Assembly (NCBI RefSeq): GCF_002760615.1
Contig: NZ_AWWI01000017.1
Location: 1-56,296, forward strand
DNA: 56,296 bases
Source: Puniceibacterium antarcticum
Lineage (GTDB): Bacteria > Pseudomonadota > Alphaproteobacteria > Rhodobacterales > Rhodobacteraceae
Direction of reading: 5' to 3'
Part shown: positions 49,600 through 56,296 of the stretch, piece after piece
Numbering within the stretch: position 1 is the first letter of the stretch
How the letters are laid out: each line of letters starts with the position of its first letter
The notes under the pieces: model-generated
Database searches by the model: none
Told to the model about the DNA's origin: nothing
The model's input: only the letters and a program-made list of their open reading frames with translations
Translations under genes and position numbers: made by a program

Positions 49600-50307
49600 A
49601 CGTAGCCAACTCAGAGGCCATGGGCATTTATTCGTGCGCAGCAGTAAAAGGCGGCGTTGAGGCGCTGGCGTTTAGGGCGAAAGAGAACTGCGATTTGATC
49701 ATGGACAGAGAGGAACATCTGAGCCTGTCTTGCTGATTTGAACCGGCCGAATATCTTCTCTCTTCGGCGGGTGTGCCGATGTGACGCCTCGCTGAGATTG
49801 TTAATCCCTTGTGCGATCTTTGATCAACGCCAGGGCAAAACTCTAACTTAGCAACGCCATAGCTGCGCAATTTATCCGTTACAATGGCCCGAGGCCTGCC
49901 CCACCGCTTCAGGAATTTCCTTAGAAACCGCTTTGCAATTTAGCGTTTCGGCGCGGCTGCATCAGGATTTCGAGCGTGTCTCCCCTGCCATCGACCGCAC
50001 GCCAGAGCCAGTGCTTCTGCTCGTGGATCGGGATCACAACTTCGTCCTAGTGCCGGTTGTCGGCGGACTGGGGGCGATCACGCAGGAACTTGGACGCAAT
50101 CTGCGCTCCAAATTTTGCCACCCAATTTCGGGTCGCCTCATGGCTGACGGTTCTGCCGCGTCCTGCCAAAAAATCCTCAACATCCTGCAGGCTGAGGGCG
50201 AAACGGCAGTAGGCCCCGACGGGATAGCCAATAGCCAAACGTGGAAAGCGATAGCCCTTCAGGGCCAAGGAAGGGGGCAAAGTATCATTGTCCTGCGTTA
50301 GCCTCAC
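49600..50307 (-). pseudogene. IS6-family transposase, heavily degraded
   Basis: From 50307 the minus strand reads LKGYRFPRLAIGYPVGAYCR, FALSLQDVEDFLAGRGRTVS and HEATRNWVAKFGAQIASKFL, the N-terminal HTH and start of the IS6 DDE domain. Later pieces (DEVVIPIHEQKHWLWRAVDG, LISVHDQIAVLFRPKRQ-like sequence) are in other frames with several stops. This is a different IS6 subgroup from the element at 32.2-33.1 kb. Confidence 0.72.
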
Positions 50308-50701
50308 AGAGAGGTACCGGCAGCCTTACAATGCCGCCCGACGGGTTCGCATGGGGGGAGCATGCGCAGTGCCCGGGCGGTCGAACGCACCACCGAAGGG
50401 CGGGTCACTCTGATTCGTGTTCAGCATGAATACAAAGGTCACGGGTTACAGTCGTCCCGACCCCCGGGACATGCCTCTAGAGTGATGCAAAAAGGCATGT
50501 TTTACAGAACTGGTACGATAAGTTTAGCACGTTTTATTTCGTGTGGGCGGGTTTCAGCGACATTAATATCGCAATTAGGCTGGCGTCGCGAAGCAAAGTC
50601 AGAATGAGAATTACCAACGTGCTGCCCGATGATTAGTTAATAAATTGTTAACTGCCTGTGGTGGGCAGTGTTTGTTCGCCAAGGCGACTGGATCCCTGAA
50701 A
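50308..50701. other. AT-rich upstream region of the surface-protein gene
   Basis: A 394-bp stretch without a recognised gene. The last 150 bp are AT-rich and probably hold the promoter of the large surface-protein gene. I could not fix a -35/-10 pair. Confidence 0.35.
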
Positions 50702-52696
50702 ATGATTGACTGGCTTTTTTCGGCACGGCGGCTGCGGGTAGCCCGAGACATATTTTGTGCAACGACACCCCGGGCTGCAAGGACGCTGTTATGCCTTGCC
50801 GCCTTCACAACCGCAGGGCCCGCTCACGCGTTCCAAGGCTGGGGGCAAGAATATCTCATCTGTAATTTCAGGGCTTTCTGGTCCGTGAATTCAGCACCGA
50901 ACACAAATACCACCTTGTTCATGTCAGGTAGTGGACGCGTCGCAGGTGGCTCTTACTGGAGCAATGACGCGGTGCCCGTACGCGTCGGGGGGCAGAGTGC
51001 GATCACAGCCTCGGCGCTGGAATCTGCCTGCAATCAGAAAGATGTGACAATCATTTCCCAGAAGGGCGCGACGGCTGCAAGTTTGGCCGCAGAAAACTAC
51101 ATGGGGGTCGTCTGGCAAGGGGACAGTGGCGATCAGGTGTCCGAATATGAGGTTGCCATCGTCGGGGCCACCGGCACGCGCGCCGTCAATAACCAAAGGG
51201 TGATAGGAACGCGCCCGCGTGTCAGCGTTACGTCGGATGTCTCTACGCTGTTGTACGGCCAGACTGCGACCATTTCCTTTGAGCTGACCCAAACCGGCAA
51301 CTTGAACGACCTCGGTGCAATTGTGGTTTCCGGCGGCAGGCTGGGCGCCATCACCGGCAGTGGCACCACCTATTCCGCAACATTCACTCCTGATACAAAC
51401 GCGACGACATCGGGGGTCATCACGGTTGGCAACGCGGCGTTCAAAACCCTGGCGGCCAACCTGATCAACAAGGACGCAGCCGAGGCCGACAACAGGGTGA
51501 GCATTGCCGTCAACACCGTTCTGAATGCCGTTCCGACGGCCCGGGCCGGGGTTGACAGAACCGTTGCGTCTGCGGCGAGCGTGACGCTGGACGGCACCGG
51601 CTCTGACGCCAATGATCCTGGCCAGACGCTGAGCCATGCTTGGATCCAGACCGGTGGCGTTGCGGTGGTGCTGTCTGATCCGACAGCTGCAGAGCCCCGC
51701 TTTACCGCGCCGACGCTGGCCATCGGCGATGCCGATGCGCTGCTGAGCTTCAGCCTGACAGTGAATGACGGGTTCGACTCCTCGGCCGCCGATACCGTGG
51801 TGATCACGGTGCAGGCGCCGCTGGACACCGAGGCGCCGGTGGTGACGGGGCCCGCGGATATTACGGCACCGGCAGATGCGGGAACGGCAACGGTTGTCGT
51901 GACCTACACTGCCCCGACTGCGACGGATAATGTCGGTCTGACGTCTGGGCCGACGCTGACCGCCGGTCTTGCCTCTGGGTCGGCTTTCCCCGTGGGCGTG
52001 ACGACCGTCACCTACGAAGCGACTGACGCGGCGGGCAACACAGGGACTGTAAGTTTCACTGTCACCGTGACCCCTGACGTCACAGCGCCGACGATCTCCA
52101 TCGCGGCCTTAACCGGTGCGTCAAACGACGATCTGACCGCAGAGATAACCCTGTCGGAGGCGAGCACTGACTTCGAGGCCAGCGATCTGAACCTCACGAA
52201 CGCCAACGCAATACTGACAGGCAGGGGCACCAGCTATACTGCGGTACTGACGCCGGTTGCCGATGGGGAGGTTGCTTTGTCTGTCGCGGCAAACAGCTTC
52301 ACGGACGGGGTGGGCAACGTCAACACGGCGTCCAACAGGGTCACAGCCATCCACGACGCAACCGCCCCAACCATCAGCATCGCCGATTTCACCGGTCCGC
52401 TGAACGGCGATCTGACGGCGGTGGTCACATTGTCGGAGGCGAGCACAAGCTTCACCCAGGCAGACCTCTCCCTGGTTAACGCCACGGCCAACCTCAGCGG
52501 CTCGGGCTCCAGCTATACCGCCGTGCTCACCCCGCTTGCGGATGGCACAGTCTCGCTGTCTGTCGCCGCAGGGACGTTCACCGACGCGGCGGGCAATGGC
52601 AACACCGCCTCCAACGAAGTCACCTCGACGCATGACGCAACCGCCCCAACCATCAGCATCGCCGATTTCACCGGTCCGCTGAACGGCGATCTGACG
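50702..52696 (+). pseudogene. autotransporter-like surface protein, N-terminal part (gene split)
   Basis: From ATG 50702 a signal peptide (RTLLCLAAFTTAGPAHA, cleavage before FQG) leads into a unique domain (residues about 45-170). A Big-like segment follows (VSVTSDVSTLLYGQTATISF), then a PKD/K319-like domain (ARAGVDRTVASAASVTLDGT), then one HYR domain (APVVTGPADITAPADAGTAT), then Ig-like repeats of 93 residues that begin TAPTISIAxxxGPxNGDLT. The third repeat is cut after GDLT at 52696. The frame then runs six codons into foreign DNA and stops. The second half of the gene, with matching repeats and the beta-barrel, resumes at about 53349 in another frame. Together they would form a 1600-residue adhesin. 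Confidence 0.8.
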
Positions 52697-53348
52697 TTAT
52701 CCACGGTCAGGTAAGCGTCCGTGCCATCCACAAAGGTCCAGTGAACAACATAGCGGCTTTCGTCGCGCGTGATTTCCTTCAGCACCCAGGCGTCTCCGAG
52801 GGCAAGATCATCTGCAAAAACGCATTCGGCCGACTCCGCGGTAAATTCCGCGATCACCTCACGGAGAGTGTCGTAACTGGCTTGCTTCGCTCATTACCCG
52901 TGATCCACTTTGGATCCCATACGCAGCCGAAAGCTGCCCGCTCAACGCAAGCGTCCTGCAACGCCAACAATGCGAAGGTGCTGTCTCCCGGCGCTCCGCC
53001 ACCGGGATTGTCTGCAAGGTCTGCGATGACCACCGGTTTGTCGACTTGCCTTCCATAAGCAATGGCATCGGGCAGCTAGAGATGCTTCGTCCGGGCATCC
53101 TCCCTGATGGCCCAGAAATGTTCGGCGATCTGACGTGCCACAGTCTTGGCCTGATCAGGGTTTCCGTCTGAAATGCACCACGCGCCCGCGGTCGCTTCAG
53201 CAATGTCACCCCACGGAAACCCGTGCGCCAGAGACACCGACAGCACACCCGGCTCACGCTCCAGCGCAAGCATTTCCAGCACAAGCTTGCGCATTGCCGG
53301 ATTGGTCGTGATCCAGAGGCCGACCATTGGACAGGGAACGAACCGCGT
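52697..53348 (-). pseudogene. inserted fragment with M81-family (MlrC-like) peptidase sequence
   Basis: On the minus strand the insert reads RFVPCPMVGLWITTNPAMRK, LVLEMLALEREPGVLSVSLA, HGFPWGDIAEATAGAWCISD, then VVIADLADNPGGGAPGDSTF, ALLALQDACVERAAFGCVWD. This is the core of M81/MlrC-type metalloproteins (LEREPGVLxVSxAHGFPWaD; DNPGGGapgDST). A TAG stop (after KHL) breaks it, and the end nearest 52697 (YVVHWTFVDGTDAYLTVDN) is not clearly of that family. It has no start or end of its own and interrupts the adhesin repeats exactly at a codon boundary. How it got there is unclear, since no IS end is visible at either junction. Confidence 0.7.
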
Positions 53349-56222
53349 GCCGGAAACATCGGGACCTCCAGCTTTAGCGTGACGGTGGAGGATGGCGAGC
53401 CCCCGGCTGTAACTGTGCCCGGGAACCTCACCGTGAATGCCGAACCGGGGTTGGCAACTGCTGTTCTGACCTATGCGGCGCCGACAGCGACGGACAACAT
53501 GGCAGTGACCAGTGGCCCGCTGCTGACGGCGGGTCTTGCCTCTGGCGCGACCTTCCCGGCTGGCGTAACGGCAATCAGCTATGCGGCAGAGGATGCTGCG
53601 GGCAACATCAGCACGGCGAACTTTACCGTCACGGTGGTGGATGGCGAGGACCCGGTGATCACCGTGCCCGGAAATATCATCGTACCGGCAGAGACAGGCA
53701 CTGCATTGGCTGTCGTGACCTATGTGGCTCCGACGGCGACGGACAACCTCGGCGTGACATCGGGGCCGGTGCTGACCGCTGGTCTTGCCTCTGGGGCGGC
53801 TTTCCCTGCGGGTCTGACGACCGTCACCTACGAAGCATCTGATGCGGCGGGCAACACGGGGGTGGGGAGTTTCAGTGTCACAGTGACCCCCGACACCAGC
53901 GCGCCGATCATCTCCATCGCGGCCCTCATCGGGCCTGCGAACGGCGACCTGACGACAGAGATCACTCTGTCGAAGCCCAGCACAAACTTTGAAGCCAGCG
54001 ATCTCACCCTCACGAACGCGACCGCCATACTGACTGGCACGGGCACCAGCTATACTGCCGTGGTGACGCCGCTTGCCGATGGTCCTGTTTCGATCTCAGT
54101 TGCACCAGGCGTCTTCACTGACGGAGTGGGGAACCTCAACACTGCCTCCAACACAGTCACTGCGACCCACGACGCCACCGCACCCACCATCTCAATCGCA
54201 CCCCTCACCGGCCCGGCGAACGGCAACCTGACGGCGGTGGTCACATTGTCGGAGGCGAGCACAAGCTTCACACAGGCTGACCTCTCCTTGGTTAACGCCA
54301 CGGCCAACCTCAGCGGCTCTGGCACCAGCTATGTCGCTGTGCTGACGCCGCTTGCAGACGGGGCAGTCTCGCTGTCTGTCGCCGCAGGGACGTTCACCGA
54401 CGCGGCGGGCAATGGCAACACCGCCTCCAACGAAGTCACCTCGACGCATGACGCAACCGCCCCAACCATCAGCATCGCCGATTTCACCGGTCCGCTGAAC
54501 GGCGATCTGACGGCAATGATCACCCTGTCTGAGGCGAGCACAAGCTTCACACAGGCTGACCTCTCCTTGGTTAACGCCACGGCCAACCTCAGCGGCTCTG
54601 GCACCAGCTATGTCGCTGTGCTGACGCCGCTTGCAGACGGGGCAGTCTCGCTGTCTGTCGCCGCAGGGACCTTCATCGACGCCGCAGGCAACCTCAATAC
54701 GGCCTCCAACGAAGTCACCTCGACCCACGATGCCACAGCGCCCACGCTCTCCATCGCCTCGTTCACCGGGGCGATGAAGGGTGATCTGACGGCCGCGATC
54801 ACCCTGTCGGAGGCAGCTACCGATTTCGACGGATCCGATCTGTCGCTTGTCAATGCCACGGCGACTCTTACCGGCTCGGGCACCAGGTACACTGCCGTTC
54901 TGACGCCCGTTGCTGATGGTCTCGTCTCTCTTTCGGTCGCGGCGAGCACCTTCACCGACGCGGCAGGCAACCTCAACAGGGCCTCCAACGAAGTTACATC
55001 GACCCACGACGCCACCTCGCCAAGCGTTTCACTGACCACGACGCAGGCATCGACGGCAGGTGCCGCAACGTTTGACGTCACGATCACCTTTTCCGAAATC
55101 GTAACGGGTCTGGTGATCGATGACTTCGAGCTTGCCAACGGTTCAGCCTCCGGGCTCACCGGCAGTGGACTGGACTATTCCATGACAGTGCTCGCAAGTG
55201 GTGCGGGTATTGCCACGGTCGTCTTGCCCGCTGCGGCGGCGCAGGATTCGGCAGGAAACGGCAATCTGCAGTCCAACACGCTGTCCGTGGCCAGTGCGAC
55301 GGTGCAGGAGACGCAGGAGCAGATCGCGACCTTCATGCAGACGCGGGCCCGACAACTTCTTGCCAGTCAGCCGGATCTGAGCGGGCTTTTGAGCGGATCG
55401 CGTGGGCGGAGTTTTTCGACCATCGCGACCCAGGGTTCCGGCAACTTTTCCTACGCTTCAGGGACCGAAAAGTCTGTCTGGATGCTTCTGAACGGCAGCT
55501 GGAGCAAAGTGGATGGCGAAAAGACCGCCTATGTCTTTGGCGCCCTGGGAAGCCATGTGACCTTTACCCCCAACCTGCTGGTCGGGGGCATGCTGGAGTT
55601 CGACCACTCCGAGTCGGGCCAGGACGGTGCAGAGCTTCGTGGCACGGGCTGGCTGGCCGGGCCGTATTTCGTCGCGCGTCTGCCCCAGGCTCCGGTGTAT
55701 TTTGAAGGACGTGCGCTCTTTGGACAGTCTTCCAACAAGATCACGCCGTTTGGCACCTATACGGACACTTTCGACACCCAACGCGCCCTGGCACAGGTGA
55801 AGGTTTCCGGCGAACTGCAGTCGGGTGCGCTGACCCTTCTGCCCAACCTGGGCTATGCCTATACTGAGGACCGGCAGAAGCGGTACGTCGACGGTCTGGG
55901 CAATGACGTCCCGAGCCAGACACTTTCGATGTCGGAAGCTTCGCTCGGGCTCGACCTGAGCTATGGTGTCGGCTGGGTGCGCGCCAACAACGCTCTGACG
56001 CTCTCCGGCGGGATCAAGCTGATACGCTCCAACACCTCTGGTGAGGGCTATGCGATCGAGGTGATGCCCGAAGACAGCGCTCTGCGCGGACGTATCAACC
56101 TCGGCATCGACTACAGCATAAGGCAAAACACCCGGTGGCGGGTTACACTCGACTACGATGGCCTCGGCCTGTCCGACTATGAGGCCGTCGGAGTCGAAAT
56201 CGGGTTCCAGCGCGCATTCTGA
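53349..56222 (+). pseudogene. autotransporter-like surface protein, repeat and beta-barrel part (gene split)
   Basis: After the insert the frame resumes AGNIGTSSFSVTVEDGEPPA. Two HYR domains follow (VTVPGNLTVNAEPGLATAVL, ITVPGNIIVPAETGTALAVV), then four Ig-like repeats with a period of 279 bp (starts near 53892, 54171, 54450, 54729), one diverged repeat (VSLTTTQASTAGAATFDVTI), a helical linker (EQIATFMQTRARQLLASQPD) and a C-terminal autotransporter beta-barrel (VWMLLNGSWSKVDGEKTAYV to EIGFQRAF, ending in Phe as outer-membrane strands do). Repeats 54171-54440 and 54450-54720 are nearly identical in DNA, as are 52357-52690 and 54450-54512. The piece has no start codon of its own with a signal peptide, so export is lost unless the split is an artefact. 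Confidence 0.82.
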
Positions 56223-56243
56223 TCAAAAGGTTCCTGAAGACGG

Positions 56244-56274
56244 GGGATGTCGCCAAGTCTGCGATGTCCCCCTG
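56244..56274 (+). terminator. hairpin after the surface-protein gene
   Basis: GGGGGATGTCGC and GCGATGTCCCCC form a 12-bp stem with two G-T pairs and a 7-base loop, 20 bp after the stop codon. A T-run is not evident before the window ends, so it may be a rho-independent terminator of weak form. Confidence 0.5.
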
Positions 56275-56296
56275 CCATCAGCCTCAGAGAGGCTGA

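Noticed and set aside
52357-54960. CRISPR-like array
   Set aside because: The repeat period of 279 bp is in frame and encodes Ig-like domains. There are no short repeats with unique spacers.
1-56296. tRNA or rRNA genes
   Set aside because: No tRNA cloverleaf with a GGTTCGAATC-like T-arm or rRNA core sequence was noticed by eye, and no feature can be supported. A tRNAscan/Infernal run would settle it.

Overview
The window looks like an accessory stretch of an alphaproteobacterial genome of the Rhodobacteraceae/Roseobacter type. The evidence is the mix of genes (TRAP and tripartite tricarboxylate transporters, a cyoABCD oxidase followed by a SURF1 gene, quinate/shikimate and protocatechuate catabolism, sulfotransferases with GT genes), high G+C with GC-rich third codon positions, and many families of insertion sequences (IS). 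IS density and gene decay are extreme: at least a dozen IS remnants from the IS1380, IS5, IS6, IS110, IS3, IS66 and IS256 families, and about ten host pseudogenes. The genus cannot be fixed from the sequence alone.

Layout. 0-1 kb: broken TRAP transporter genes (dctQM) on the minus strand. 0.9-11.1 kb: a glycan-modification island of two glycosyltransferases and four sulfotransferases, interrupted by an IS3/IS256/IS66 mosaic, one IS1380 copy and one IS5 copy. 11.2-18.9 kb: a second IS1380 copy, then a lower-G+C cassette (YdcF-like protein, a 1297-residue Mur ligase-adenylation-carrier-thioesterase fusion, a methyltransferase), then the end of a third IS1380 copy. 19-25 kb: an IS110 copy, a histidine phosphatase, a CxxC protein, a YihY/BrkB membrane protein, a membrane-anchored cytochrome c and IS6 debris. 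25.2-30.1 kb: a TetR regulator divergent from a TRAP transporter operon that ends in an aroQ-like gene. 30.7-35 kb: pepT, an IS6 element, and a Tat-exported intradiol-dioxygenase-like protein paired with a ferric-reductase-like membrane protein. 35.1-41.8 kb: a quinate/shikimate-to-beta-ketoadipate operon (tctA', aroE-like, quiC, pcaC, pcaH', BKACE', small ORF, pcaD') divergent from a broken tetR. 42-43.5 kb: an MFS transporter. 43.6-48.5 kb: cyoABCD-SURF1. 48.9-50.3 kb: IS110 and IS6 pseudogenes. 50.7-56.2 kb: a large repetitive autotransporter-like surface protein gene split by a foreign M81-peptidase (MlrC-like) fragment.

How the genes work together. The two TetR-headed loci have parallel logic: a transporter brings in a hydroaromatic acid, AroE/AroQ-type enzymes interconvert quinate, shikimate and dehydro forms, QuiC dehydrates 3-dehydroshikimate to protocatechuate, and the pca genes open and degrade it. 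In the second locus pcaH, the BKACE gene, pcaD, tctA and tetR are all broken, so only the upper part plus pcaC can be intact. The MFS transporter next door is of the type that imports aromatic or hydroaromatic acids.

Most striking observations. (1) The Mur ligase-NRPS fusion with a cysteine thioesterase, which looks like an undescribed ligase/assembly-line architecture. (2) A family of about 41-bp hairpins inserted into transposase genes of unrelated IS families; the inner stem differs between copies but pairing is kept. (3) Further hairpin types in the same transposase genes. (4) Frameshifts that coincide with inverted repeats.
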